Shown here piece by piece: positions 1 to 10,399 of a stretch of DNA of 64,000 nucleotides. Below the pieces are notes generated by a model, which did no database searches, was not told the DNA's origin, and worked only from the letters and a program-made list of their open reading frames with translations. The stretch comes from Siphlonurus alternatus. Lineage: Eukaryota; Arthropoda; Insecta; Ephemeroptera; Siphlonuridae. The number at the start of each line of letters is the position of its first letter. Position 1 is the stretch's first letter. The translations under genes were made by a program, and so were the position numbers. The DNA lies in NCBI GenBank assembly GCA_949825025.1, contig OX463788.1:30187715-30251714 (forward strand), in the 5' to 3' direction.

Positions 1-351
1 ATCACACCAAATCGATAAATTGTCAAGGTCCTGCTGTAAAATTTGAATGTCAGCCAAAGATTTGATTTTACGATACAGGGTGGAGTCATCTGCATACTGT
101 GTAAGGTCAGAAGAAAATATTTGAGGTAGGTCAATCATAAATATATTGAACAATAGGGGTCCAAGAACTGACCCTTGGATCACACCGGAAGTGACATCAC
201 TACTACCTGAACACGCCCCCTGATACACAACTTGTTGTGTACGGCCAGACAGGAAGTCTGCCAGCCAACACTTGACTGACCCACGGACAAAAACATAGTC
301 TAGTTTTTGGACCAAGCGGTTATGCGGTACTTGATCGAAAGCTTTATACAT
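1..351 (-). mobile_element. LINE reverse transcriptase fragment (runs off window)
   Basis: The minus strand is open in one frame for 117 codons from 351 to the window edge. It reads as the palm of a non-LTR retrotransposon RT: a KAFDQVPHN block, then VIQGSVLGPLLFNIFMIDL, then the catalytic YADDST box. The copy starts abruptly inside the KAFD block, as expected for a 5'-truncated LINE insertion. It lies in a KAT8 intron on the same strand as KAT8. The rest of the RT continues to the left of the window. No stop or frameshift is seen, so it is either fairly young or part of a copy that was recently active. Confidence 0.88.
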
Positions 352-424
352 ATAATATGTTTTTGTTATACGAAAACAAAATAAAGAGACAATAATAATA
401 AAAACTGAAAGTACCGGAACACAC

Positions 425-578
425 CTTTTGAATATGGTTAATTTCATCATGCCTCCTTTTTTGATTTCTTGTAATTTTTCTATCTGTTTGGTCCGTCAAA
501 ATGTCACCTGTTGAAACTCTTTCATTTTTCCATTGCTGCTGCTGTTGGTCCGACATATCAAAACGAGAGTTCATAATT
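425..578 (-). CDS. KAT8: KAT8 (MOF) exon 3, chromo-barrel to MYST linker
   Basis: This exon encodes about 51 residues, including a glutamine run (SDQQQQQWKNE) and then DRKITRNQKRRHDEINHIQK. The latter is nearly identical to the linker that follows the chromo-barrel in animal KAT8/MOF. The acceptor is TTTACAG at 584-579 on the minus strand and the donor is AAAAG|GTGTGT. The first base completes an arginine codon begun in exon 2, and the exon ends in phase 0. The next exons, which should carry the C2HC zinc finger and acetyltransferase domain, are not between here and position 1 and must lie further left. Family knowledge: KAT8 acetylates H4K16 in the MSL and NSL complexes. Confidence 0.92.
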
Positions 579-634
579 CTGTAAACATAGAAGCATAGTG
601 AATGAACACTTACAGTGAATGGACTGCTCAGCAA

Positions 635-955
635 TCTTTTTCATTTGCCCCATGGGCTCTGTTTCATTATTTTGACTTGTACATTGTGATATATATATGT
701 TTGTGCCCATGAAAGAGATAATAAAATAAAAATAAAAGTGGGGCAGAGTAAGAGTAATCAGTGCAGCATGTAGGCATACATACTGTCTATTAATTAATTT
801 TGACTGTTATTAATTATTGGACAGCTCAACTATGCTACAAACAACTTTCTTGTAAAGAAAGCAGAAACAGAAAGAAAATGAACAAAGTCCATAGCAAAGT
901 GCAGACAGCAGGTACTGTAATGAAAATTTGAGGCCAAAAATAACAGGATCTTTAT
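635..955. other. KAT8 intron, nothing recognised
   Basis: AT-rich intronic sequence upstream (minus-strand sense) of KAT8 exon 3. I see no exon, repeat family or terminal inverted repeat here. Confidence 0.5.
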
Positions 956-1427
956 ATAATGGACAATTTGTATCAAATTTTTTTACTAGCTCAATCGAAA
1001 GAGGAGGTCAATAAATACACTTATGAATTTTATTAGATTTTTTTTCATACTGCATCATGGCTAAAATAGAGATGTAAAGAGGTCACGTGACCTGGAAGCG
1101 GCGCCCGTGACGCCTATGACGTCATTGAACTGTCTGGTCAAGGAAGCGATCGTCTATATAATGCTTGTAAACAATAAATTAATTGTTGCTTGTTTCCATA
1201 GCATTGTGGTTGTTTACAAGCATTATAAAGTTGATCGTTTGTTTGACCGAACAGTTCAATAATGTCATAGGCGTCACGGGCGCCGCCTCCAGGTCATGTA
1301 ACCCTATACATCTCTCTTTTGGCCATGATGCAGTAAAAATAAAAATCTCATAAAATTCACAGGTGTATTTTTCGACCTCCTTTTTCGATTGAGCTAGTAA
1401 AATAAATTGATGCAAATTGTCCATTAT
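956..1427. repeat. Palindromic MITE (~470 bp)
   Basis: The two halves are inverted copies of one another. The ends read ATAATGGACAATTTG and CAAATTGTCCATTAT, and the match continues inward through the GCGGCGCCCGTGACGCC block and its complement near 1270. The centre is near 1190. One TGACGTCA octamer sits at 1117-1124; the matching site in the other arm has decayed. No transposase is encoded. I could not fix the target duplication. Confidence 0.85.
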
Positions 1428-2158
1428 GTAGATGTTTAACCTTACTTTATAAGTATAAGCTTAGAGTCTATAAAACCTTAGTTTACATCTGGCCACTCCG
1501 AGTAATTCGTGAGCTTTCAATGTGAATCAAATCATAACTGGAAATCAGTAATCTTCCACAACTATATCTTTTACCATGTGTCATAAAAAAATATGACGTC
1601 CCATGAATTTAGGCAAAACATTGCATCGGCACAGCAGATACATGATAAAGTTGGTCTCGAAATTAATTTTTCCTGGCTATTCGCATTATTTTTCTTTAAA
1701 TTTTCTTTCATAAATGGTGACAAGAAAAACCAATGCTATTGAAGAAAAATATTAGTTGCATGATCAAAAATATTATTAAAAAGGGATGCTGTGAGTTATG
1801 TTAGCTCACACAGCATAGGTTTTTAGGGTTTTCTGCCGACATCCCTAAGATTCTTCGCGATCATAAACATGAAACTTCCAAATATGCATACAGTACCTAA
1901 ATGCCATATTTATGACACTTCCCTTCCAGAAACAAACTAAGACTGTTCTGTAATAAAATAAAAACATTACGCATAATGTTTAAAAAAAAAAAAACAAAAA
2001 AAAAATACAACAGAATAAAGGTTGGTAAAAGCAGCTTCTCTCAAAAAGTCAAGACTTGTGGTATACTGTAGGCATTTACAATATTTCAAACCTTGGTTTA
2101 CGATTGGTAGTGTAGAGTAAAGGAATTTATTTTCACACTTGAAAATTACTATGCATAC
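1428..2158. other. KAT8 intron, nothing recognised
   Basis: AT-rich intron with short homopolymer runs, including an A-tract at 1981-2008. No exon or convincing repeat family was seen. Confidence 0.45.
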
Positions 2159-2166
2159 TGTACAGT

Positions 2167-2344
2167 CAGGTGCGGATCCTCTGGGGGGGAAGGGGGGGTG
2201 GGGGTTGGAGAGGGGCTGCAAATTTTGGATTATTTAACATGAGCAATATAGGCATTGCCCCCACTCCAATATTTTTTTTTTAAACATTGGCCTTATGGAG
2301 GCAGCCCCCTTCCTCCCAAATTTTTATTTCTGGATCCACGCCTG
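2167..2344. mobile_element. hAT-type MITE with 8-bp target duplication
   Basis: Terminal inverted repeats CAGGTGCGGATCC and GGATCCACGCCTG bound a 178-bp element containing a G-run and a matching C-rich stretch. It is flanked by TGTACAGT (2159-2166) and TGTACAGC (2345-2352), a 7/8 match. CAG...CTG ends with an 8-bp duplication are the signature of hAT elements. It encodes nothing. Confidence 0.75.
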
Positions 2345-2998
2345 TGTACAGCATTCGTGCCGCAGGACGCCGTAGCACACGTAGCTCCGGAAGATAATCC
2401 AGGGGACTTTGATCTTTGCTATGGCACTTTGAGAAGAGTATGTGAAGGCATCTTTTTTCGCTAGTAATCTGTATCCATTCAATGTAAAACAAAGCTCAAC
2501 AGTAAATACTGTATCATCTTCCGCGAATTCTCATCTGCTTAAACATACATAAGTTCATTTTCCACTGTCTTTGTGTTCAATAAATAACGAAAGGCTAGTG
2601 ATAGCGTTCTCACCTTCCTCTAAAACCGCTGGAAACGTCGGGATTTCAACGACAATTTCCGAAGTTTCACGAATGCGGTTGCAGAGCGCCAAAACATTAC
2701 AAATTTTGTTGCATTGGAGTTGCGACTTCTGTTTAGGGTTTAGGCGCAAAACAAAAAGCTCGTATTTTCAGCCTAATACATCGTCGCCATCGTGTGCATG
2801 ATCACGAAACGCGAAAACACTTTATTATTTAAATAAACCTGCATGTATATTATATAAAAGAAATACACATGCAGGCTACATATTTTGTATCAAATATATT
2901 CAAGTAACCGCGTTTAAAATATATAAAATTATTAAAATTATGTATCCATCATACAGATCGTACGTATATTTATTATTTTAAAATAATTTTTGCAACAA

Positions 2999-3331
2999 TT
3001 GAGTACCGACCTCGATTTTTTTTATTGCAGAAATGGATAGAGGGTGCAAAGTTATGCTACCTGCTATTTTTCAGATTTTTTACAGGCCCTTTAAGTATTT
3101 TTAAAAAATTATTGAATATCCTAGCTTTTTGTGACATCACGAGGTGTCTGCCCTTAAGAAAAGGATAGGACTTGCCGCCGCGTGACGTCACAAAAAGGCC
3201 TTTCAATAATTTTTTAAAAATGCTTCCAGGTCTGTAAAAAATCTGAAGAATATCAGGGTAGCATCCGTAGCATAAATTTGCACCCTCTATCCATTTCTGC
3301 AATAAAAAAAATTGAGGTTTGGTACTCCATT
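2999..3331. repeat. Family-A palindromic MITE, copy 1
   Basis: Self-complementary element with ends GAGTACCGACCTC and GAGGTTTGGTACTCCAT. Just inside are TTGCAGAAATGGATAGAGGG and its complement. It contains TGACGTCA at 3183-3190. Its partner in the other arm of the surrounding palindrome is at 3920-4165. Confidence 0.88.
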
Positions 3332-3919
3332 TTTATGCCATTGTTTTCATAACTTTAACTTTTAATATTATTGAATTGTGCATTAATATATATACGGTAT
3401 AATATATTACACAACATGAATTACTCTTATTAATATATCTACATAATATATATTGGATAGATATATATTATCATGCATATTAAGGTGCGTAAAAAGTACA
3501 TAAAAAATACTGCGAGAAATTATAAGACAACATTTGTTCTTCCAATTTTATTATTATTAAAATTCAATAATTTAATACACATCTTTTAATTATTTACATT
3601 GATTACAAATAATGTCATAATATTATATAATATATGACATTAATTGTAATCAATGTAAATAATTAAAAGATGTGTATTAAATTATTGAATTTTATTAATA
3701 ATAAAATTGGAGGAACAAATTTTGTCTTATAATTTCTCGTAGTATTTTTTTATGTTCATTTTACGCACCTTAATATGTTAATATATATCTATCCAATATT
3801 ATATATTAAAGATATTAATAAGAGTAATTCATGTTGTGTAATATATTATACCGTATATATATATTAATGCACAATTCAATAATATTAAAAGTTAAAGTTA
3901 TGAAAACAATGGCATAAAA

Positions 3920-4165
3920 ATGGAGTACTGACCTCAATTTTTTTAATTGCAGAAATGGATAGAGGGTGCAAATTTATGCTACGGATGCTACCCTGATATT
4001 CTTAAGGGCAGACGCCTCGTGACGTTACAAAAAGGATATATATATATTCAATAATTTTTTAAAATACTTCCAGGGCCTGTAAAAAATCTGAAAAAAAGCA
4101 GGGTAGCATAACTTTGCACCCTCTATCCATTTCTGCAGTAAAAAAAATTGAGGTCGGTACTCTAT
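3920..4165. repeat. Family-A palindromic MITE, copy 2 (internally deleted)
   Basis: It has the same termini as copy 1 but is shorter: the middle is reduced and has gained a short TA run near 4040. It lies in inverted orientation to copy 1 across the 3628 centre. Confidence 0.85.
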
Positions 4166-4225
4166 TGTTACATAAATTATTTTAAAATAATAAATATGCG
4201 TATATATATGATCGGCATCACGTCA

Positions 4226-4570
4226 ATATCATGCACGAAAACAAAAATCACGAAAGCATTTTCAACGAATGACTTTATCCCGAAAACAATTACATCGAAA
4301 ACAAATATAAACGAAATCATTTACCACGAAATTAAATTAAAACGAAACGAAATAATAACGAGAACAAAAATCACGAAAACAATTTGTACGAAAGTAATTT
4401 GACCGAAACAAAAAAGGATGAAAGTAAATTAGAACGAAATTATTTTAATACAAAAACCATGAAAACAATTTGACTGAAAAGTTATTTGAACGAAAATATT
4501 TAAAGCGAATGGAAAAATCATGAATACAATTTGAACGAACGCTATTTGACTGAAATAAAAAACAACGACG
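4226..4570 (+). repeat. Degenerate 15-bp tandem repeat
   Basis: About two dozen units of roughly 15 bp, near-consensus ACGAAAACAATTTGA. The ACGAAA start recurs every 15-16 bases. The mirror-image array (TCAAATTGTTTTCGT sense) runs from about 5410 to 6170 and is split by a SINE. Both arrays lie inside the arms of the giant foldback. Confidence 0.75.
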
Positions 4571-4663
4571 AAGAAAAATATTAATAAAAATTATAACAAT
4601 ATTAATTAAACAAAAAAAAAAAAACGTTAATTAAAATGAATGCAATAAAGAAGCAATATATAC

Positions 4664-5334
4664 AGACTGAGCCAGAAATGGCCGTGTGCCGATCCCATGA
4701 TAAAATTTGGGTAGGTTAAATTAACTTTGAGCTAGAAATTTGAAATTTGGCATACGGAAAGCCAATTAAGGGTTCTAAGTTTTTTGACATGTTTGTGTTA
4801 AACGATTTTTAAAATTAATATTCCCTACCTTTTTAGGGGTGGATTCACGATTTGCATTTCATTCTTATGGGATTTCCATGTTAAATTAAGTTGATAGAAA
4901 ATTTAAATATTTAGCCGATTTGCACCAAACTTAGTTCTTACGGTTTTCAGAGCACGTTGAATTTAATGGCGTAATTTAAAAAGTGGTGAAAACAGCCCCT
5001 AATGAGTTAATGACTCTTACTACGTGAAAAAATTATTCTATCAAAATTAAATACAGCGTGCTCTGGAAACCTTAAAAACTAATTTTGGTGCAAATCGGCT
5101 AAAATTTTTCTATCAACTTAATTTAACATGGAAATCCCATAAGGAAGAAATGGAAATCGTGAATCCACCCCTAAAAAGGTAGGAAATATTAATTTTAAAA
5201 ATCGTTTAACACAAACATGTCAAAAAACTTAAAACCCTTCTTTATGTATGCCAAATTTCAAATTTCTAGCTCAAAGTTAATTTAACCTGCCCAAATTTTA
5301 GCATGGGATCGGCACACCATTTCTGGCTCAGTCT
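4664..5334. repeat. Central palindrome of the giant foldback
   Basis: GACTGAGCCAGAAATGG at 4664 mirrors CCATTTCTGGCTCAGTC ending at 5334. The pairing continues inward through GTTAAATTAACTTTGAGCTA and its complement to a centre near 5000. It is essentially self-complementary with a short loop. Confidence 0.85.
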
Positions 5335-5526
5335 GTATATATTGCTTCTTTATTGCATTCGTTTTAATTTAATTTTTTTTAATTAATATTGTTATAATTT
5401 TTATTAATATGTTTCTTCATCAGTGTTTTTTATTTTGGTCAAATAGCGTCCGTTCAAATTGTATTCGTGATTTTTCCATTCGTTTTAAATGTTTTCGTTC
5501 AAATAATTTTCGGTCAAATTGTTCTA

Positions 5527-5928
5527 GCGAGGCGCAGTGCATTGACCGGTTCTCGTTAGATCACCGAAGTCAGGCTACGTCGAGCGTGGTTAGTACTTGG
5601 ATTGGTGACCATTTCAAGTAAAAAATACGCTGCTCCCTCCCTGGGGTAAATTCATCTCGCTTTCCACCCAGTGCAGTGATGCACTTGTGTGTGGTTCCTC
5701 AGGCTTTGGACATTGCTTTGGTCCATTGAGAAAAAGTAGAGATGTCCGTCCTGACTGAGGTTTTCCACGGTTCCCTCAGTCTCACCTCAGCGAATGCTGG
5801 GACGCGTAAGCATGCAGGCCGTGGCCACTATCCGTTCCATACCTTATCCCTACCCAGTACCCCGCCGCGAGCTGTAAGCTCTTAGGGGTGTATCCTTGTA
5901 AAAGAAAAGAAAATGATAATAATAATAA
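5527..5928 (+). mobile_element. 5S-rRNA-derived SINE, near full length
   Basis: The head (to about 5605) resembles the 3' half of 5S rRNA, including the internal promoter region; GGTTAGTACTTGGAT and GGTGACC match the box C area. A ~270-bp body follows, ending TCTTAGGGGTGTATCCTTGT, and then an A-rich/AAT tail. A second near-identical copy is at 43488-43884, and fragments occur elsewhere in the window. Structure matches the SINE3 class (pol III, LINE-mobilised). It sits in the right 15-bp array of the foldback. Confidence 0.85.
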
Positions 5929-6170
5929 CTTTCAACCAAATTGTATTCGTGATTTTTTTTATTACGTTTCAAATTTGTTTTTGTTCTAATTTACTTTCGT
6001 TGTTTTTCAATTCGTTCAAATAAATATCGGCCAAATGTTTTTCGTGATTATTGAATTCGGCTAAAATGTTTTCGTGTTAAATTACTTTCGTCCTTTTTGT
6101 TTTCGGTTTTGTTTTGCGCCGCCTTTCGTATAAATTGTTTTCGTTCTTTTATTTTTCGTTCTTTTGACGT

Positions 6171-6245
6171 AGAGACCACAGAGTTGCACTTACTAAGTCA
6201 CTTAGTAAGTGCAACTCAAGTCACTTAGTAAGTGCAACTCTGTGG
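6171..6245. repeat. Short palindrome cluster
   Basis: Three copies of a block containing CACTTAGTAAGTGCAACTC or its complement are arranged head to head, bounded by GACCACAGAG and CTCTGTGGT. It is a small hairpin at the junction of the array and outer right arm of the foldback. Confidence 0.75.
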
Positions 6246-6819
6246 TAGAGACTCGTATGATCTGTATGATAGTACATATTAATTTTAATAATTTTTTATA
6301 TTTTTAACGCGGTTCCTTGAATATATTTGATACAATATGTAGCCTGCATGTGTATTTTTTTTTTATAATATACAGCTCTAATTAAATAATAAAGTGTTTT
6401 CGCGTTTCGTGATCATGCACACGACGATATATTATACTGTAGTATATTATACTGATATACTGATGAAGTGATCAATGTGATCATGCATTACATGCAACAA
6501 AATTTGTAATGTTTTGGCGCTCTGCAACCGCATTCGTGAAGCTTTGGAAATTGTCGTTGAAATCCCGATGTTTCCAGCTGTTTTAGACGAAGGTGAGAAC
6601 GCTATGACTAGCCTTTCGTAATAAATACATAATTTATAATTATAATTTCCTTTTCAGAAACTAACTATTTCCAGACGTAAACTAAGGTTTGAAATATGCA
6701 TATGCATACTGAACTTATGAAACCTCGAGACGCAAAACAGAAGAACTAAAGTTTGCAGTAAAGCTCACTTTCAATTTACAGATAAGAAATAATTTAATTG
6801 CTGAACAGAAAGATGGTAA

Positions 6820-7140
6820 AATGGAGTACCGACCTCAATTTTTTTTATTGCAGAAATGGATAGAGGGGGCAAAGTTATGCTACTCTGATATTTTTCAGAT
6901 ATTTTAGAGCCCGGCAATTATTTTTTTAAAATTATTGAAAGTGCAGAAAAAGTGCCGCCTCTTGTCGCTTCTCTTAATAAAAGATAGGACCCAAAAGGGA
7001 CGTGGATTCGAACCCGACCTCGCCAAAACTTTTTAGCAATACTTCACGGTCTCTAAAAAATCTGAAATAAATCAGAGTAACAAAACTTTTCATCCTCTAT
7101 CCATTTCTGCTACAAAAAATTTTGAGGTCGATACTCCATT
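6820..7140. repeat. Family-A palindromic MITE, copy 3
   Basis: Ends AATGGAGTACCGACCTC and GAGGTCGATACTCCATT. The middle is rearranged: it reads GGATTCGAACCCGACCTCGC instead of the usual TGACGTCA core. The right arm is more diverged than the left. Confidence 0.85.
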
Positions 7141-7252
7141 GTCTTGTTTTTCATCTGACGGCCTCATGCCGAGTAGTTTTTCCTTAATTTGACTGTGGCA
7201 ATTTTTGTATTTTGGAATTTATTGAAGGCAGAAGTTGTTGAAGCAGAGACTT

Positions 7253-7433
7253 ACCAGTATAACAAATCTTAGTTTACCTCCAGACAGTTCAGTCTAGACT
7301 AAACGACGCCGGTTATCAGCCAATGAAAAGGCCAGAATGACAGCTGGCCACCTTTTCATTGGCTGATATATATGGCGCCGTCTAGTCTACTGAATTGTCT
7401 AGAGGTTAAGTAAGATTTGTTACACTATATGGT
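7253..7433. repeat. Small palindromic MITE (~180 bp)
   Basis: The arms ACAAATCTTAGTTTACCTC and GAGGTTAAGTAAGATTTGT are inverted copies. The inner stem pairs CAGCCAATGAAAAGG with CCTTTTCATTGGCTG and contains a CCAAT box in each arm. Confidence 0.8.
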
Positions 7434-7512
7434 ATATGAGTTGTTAAAGAGGGTTTTGAGACAAACTCTTCGCAAGCCGTGTTAATTTTATTATTATTTT
7501 TATAAAAATTAA

Positions 7513-8927
7513 TGTGCATTACAGCTTTACCAAAAAGCCGACACAGTAGCAATAGAGAGAGAACTAGAAGATGAGTTTAATTCTTGGTCAGAAAGTAAAG
7601 GAGATATAAATCTTTTGTGGGATTCGTATGTTAAAATATGTATGGAAGTACAAGAAAAATATGTACCAGCAAAATCAATTAATGTGAATAGTGAACCACC
7701 GTATTTTAATAAAGAGGTTAGAAGCTTAAAGAGGAAGTTGAGAAGAGACTATATTAAATATAAGAAAGGACTAGTTAGGAAAGGTAGAATGAAAGAGACG
7801 GAGATGGAACTCAATAATGCAAAGGATAGGGCAAGAAAAATTTTTATGAGCAAGATTTTTGATGAGAAAGATGTAGGTAGCAGCTGGGGAAGAATGTATA
7901 AACATATAAAAACTTTAAGAAAGGCAGGAAATGATATACCAGTGCTGAAAGATGCATTGGGAATATATGTTACGGAGTCGGAGAAAGCAAATGCGTGTTC
8001 AAAGCAATATGAGGCTGTGTTCCAGGCCAAAGTATTAGATACAGACAAGGGGAATGAGCAAAATAACGAGCAGGAGGAAGGTACAGCATATAGTAGACAT
8101 AAGATATTCAGGGTCAGATATAAAGATGTTAGAAGAGCAATAGTGTCACTGAAAAAAGGGAAGGCCCCGGGACCGGACGGAATTACAGCATCATTCCTAA
8201 AATTGTGTATTGATAAGCATTGTAAGTACCAAATGCTTATTTTTGAGACGGTAATGAAACAAGGTAAAATGCCAGATGGGTGGAGAGAGGCGTGGGTTAT
8301 TCCAATTTATAAGGGAGGAGCAAAAAGTGAAGTTAAAAACTACAGACCAGTAAGCCTTACATCAGTAGTTTTAAAAGTAATGGAGAAGATAGTAGTTAAG
8401 TACATGAGACTTAAGCTAGAACGGAAGGGATATTTTTGCAAACAACAGCACGGATTTAGGGGGAATTATTCATGTGATACTCAGCTTCTGGGGCTAGTGC
8501 AGGACCTCGAGGAAGGCATTGATAAAGGAGAGGAAATACATGCAATATTTTTGGATTTCGAGAAAGCATTTGATAAGGTGCCACATAATATACTAGTGAA
8601 TAAAATAAGAGAAGCGGTAGGTGAAGAAGGCTTGATAAATTTTATAGAAGATTTTTTAACTGACAGAGTACAGAGAGTCAAGCTAGGGCAAACGTTGTCT
8701 GAGGTAGTGAAGGTTACTTCCGGAGTCCCTCAGGGTAGTGTGCTAGGGCCGCTACTTTTTATTATTTTTATTAATGATATTGTACAGAATTTGGAGTCGG
8801 AGATGAGGCTTTTTGCTGATGACAGCGTAATCTATAGGACAGTAAGTAATAAGCAGGATGAGCAAATTCTACAAAAGGATCTGGAGACAGTGGGTATATG
8901 GATAGGAGCTAATAAAATGAAGCTTAA
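7513..8927 (+). mobile_element. LINE ORF2, reverse transcriptase part (5' truncated)
   Basis: Open from 7513 with no start codon at the edge, so the copy is 5' truncated and lacks its endonuclease. RT motifs appear in order: GKAPGPDGIT, GWREAWVIPIYKGGAKSE, YRPVSLTSVVLKVMEKIV, QQHGFRGNYSCDTQLL, FLDFEKAFDKVPHNIL, SGVPQGSVLGPLLFIIFIND and the catalytic LFADDS. This is an APE-type non-LTR retrotransposon of the CR1/Jockey group. The frame breaks at 8924-8927 (TTAA), where a MITE is inserted, and resumes at 9270. It lies in the KAT8 intron, antisense to KAT8. I see no other stop or frameshift. Confidence 0.92.
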
Positions 8928-9265
8928 AGGCATACAGGCCTCAAATTACAAATTAGACAGTCACCAAGTGGGTTTAGAGTATATAATCAACATTTGCATC
9001 ATTTTCTTCCACGCGTGATGCATCCATGCGAAGTCGCAGTTCAAAGTAAGAAATTTAGTCCTTGATGACGTCACGAAGTCCTTGATGACGTCACAACTCA
9101 ATGCTAATCGGTGCTAGCTGTGAGTTGTGACGTCAGCAAGGACTTTCTTTACAGCGCGACTTCGCACAGACGCACCGCGCGCAGGTAAAAATAATACGAA
9201 TGTTGATTATAAACTTGAGCAACACTTAATGTCTGTCTAATTTGTAATTTGAGGCCTGTATACCT
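8928..9265. mobile_element. TTAA-target palindromic MITE inside the LINE ORF
   Basis: The ends AGGCATACAGGCCTCAAAT and ATTTGAGGCCTGTATACCT are inverted repeats of at least 33 bp with one mismatch, and pairing continues almost to the centre. Both sides show TTAA (8924-8927 and 9266-9269), the target of piggyBac-type transposases. Leaving out the 338-bp element plus one TTAA puts the two LINE parts in the same frame. It contains three TGACGTCA octamers (9065, 9085 and 9128). Confidence 0.93.
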
Positions 9266-9269
9266 TTAA

Positions 9270-10032
9270 TGTGGGAAAATGTAGTGTGGTTAAGTTCAAC
9301 AAAAGAAGGGAGCAAAGTCAGGTTAAATATTTTATGGAGGGGGAAGAAATCAAATCAGAGGACAAATACAAATATCTGGGAGTAATGCTTCAGTGCAAAC
9401 TTAATTGGGATGAACATATTAGGTATGTAACCGCAAAGAGCAGAAGGAATCTTGAGTTTGTAATGAGGAATCTTAAGGGGGCAGGCAGGACAGTAAGAGA
9501 AAAAGCATACAAGTCTCTGATTAGACCAATAATGGAATATGGATGTAATGCGTGGGACCCGTATAGAGCAAAAGGGAAGAAAGAGATGGAAAAGATACAA
9601 AGACGAGCAGCAAGAAGGGTTTTAGAAAAGGGGAACTGGAGCTTTACCTGTGATAAAAACAAAATTTATAAGGGAAGAGAGAGTGTGACTAGAATGATAG
9701 AGCAACTGGGATGGGAGGATCTGGAGGAAAGGAGGAAGCAAAGTAGACTGACAGCAATGTATAAAATAACTAGGAACCAAAAGGGCTGGGAGGAGCTTAG
9801 CGATCGTACTGAGGAAGGGCGTTATAAAGGTAGGAGGGACCATGATTGGAAGCTGGAGTATAGGAGAAGCAAAAATGATGTGGGCAAGTATTCTTTTTTG
9901 AGAAGAACGGTGAGGGAGTGGAATTTGTTGGACTCTGGGCTTGTGGATGCTCGGAGTGTTGGTGAGTTCAGGGAGGGGCTGAGAGAGTCAGCCGCAAGCA
10001 AGCGAGCCACCGTGGTGGAATACCCACAATAG
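9270..10032 (+). mobile_element. LINE ORF2, C-terminal part
   Basis: Continuation of the RT after the MITE. It begins VGKCSVVKFNKRRE, then YKYLGVMLQCKLNWDEHI and PIMEYGCNAWDPY (thumb), and ends with the CR1/Jockey-type tail block YSFLRRTVREWNLLDSGL. The stop is TAG at 10030-10032. Only about 60 bp separate it from the donor side of KAT8 exon 2, so the 3' UTR is very short or deleted and no poly(A) is obvious. Confidence 0.9.
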
Positions 10033-10094
10033 CCGCAAGCAGTGGTGTATGTATGTAATGTGTGTACATACTGCTATTTAATCTTTAATCATAC

Positions 10095-10206
10095 CTATCT
10101 CTTGGAACCCACTCATCCAATCTTCTATTATATCCTTCATAATGCACGTAATATTCATAATGATTTTCTGGTTCATTGAATCTGGTTTGAATAATTTCAG
10201 CAGGAT
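10095..10206 (-). CDS. KAT8: KAT8 (MOF) exon 2, chromo-barrel core
   Basis: The minus-strand exon follows a TTTTTCCAG acceptor and ends GAGATAG|GTATGA. It encodes [18 protein letters not shown] and then [19 protein letters not shown], the core of the KAT8 chromo-barrel (human has [19 protein letters not shown] from memory of the family). The first two bases complete a histidine codon with the last base of exon 1, giving DGSWHPAEII against the family's DSTWHSAEVI. It is separated from exon 3 by a ~9.5-kb transposon-filled intron. Confidence 0.94.
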
Positions 10207-10399
10207 CTGGAAAAAAGTAGAATTAATCGTATTATTGTATGCATAATTATATACCTGGCTATACCGGGTATCAACGGTATGCATAATTATAACAGTTGAA
10301 ACTTTTAAACAGCATTGCGCTAAAAAATCACGTGTGGCGTGTGAGGCGCGGTGTGCGGCGCACGGCGCCCGGCCTACTTGTAAAGAGGCTTGTACTCAC

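Larger units (their letters stand above)
2955..4215. repeat. Inverted duplication carrying two family-A MITE copies
   Basis: This 1.26-kb palindrome has its centre near 3628, around ATATTATATAATATA. Each arm has a family-A MITE (2999-3331 and 3920-4165) and about 290 bp of inner sequence that match in inverted orientation. A TTATTATTTTAAAATAATTT block lies outside each MITE. The shared variant CGGATGCTACCCTGATATT in both arms shows that the copies arose by inversion-duplication and not by two separate insertions. It interrupts the left arm of the larger foldback. Confidence 0.8.
2577..6635. repeat. Giant nested foldback element (~4 kb)
   Basis: The outer arms 2577-2985 and about 6240-6635 are long inverted copies; CGAAAGGCTAGT near 2587 mirrors ACTAGCCTTTCG near 6612, and blocks such as TGCAGAGCGCCAAAACATTA match across. 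Moving inward, both sides carry a 15-bp degenerate tandem repeat (about 4226-4570 left; 5410-6170 right). Next come mirrored segments at 4570-4664 and 5334-5410, and then a central palindrome centred near 5000. The left arm is interrupted by a separate palindrome (2955-4215) and the right arm by a 5S-type SINE (5527-5928). No transposase ORF is present. The layout resembles Foldback/Galileo-type elements, but by shape only. Confidence 0.8.

Noticed and set aside
344..634. A 96-codon minus-strand frame as a stand-alone protein
   Set aside because: Only its middle (425-578) is coding, as KAT8 exon 3; both ends are intron read-through past splice sites.
4226..4570. A Thr/Lys/Ile-rich protein (frame 4148-4402)
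   Set aside because: It is a read-through of the degenerate 15-bp repeat.
5540..5605. A genuine 5S rRNA gene
   Set aside because: Only the 3' half of 5S is recognisable, it is diverged, and it continues into a repeated SINE body found elsewhere.
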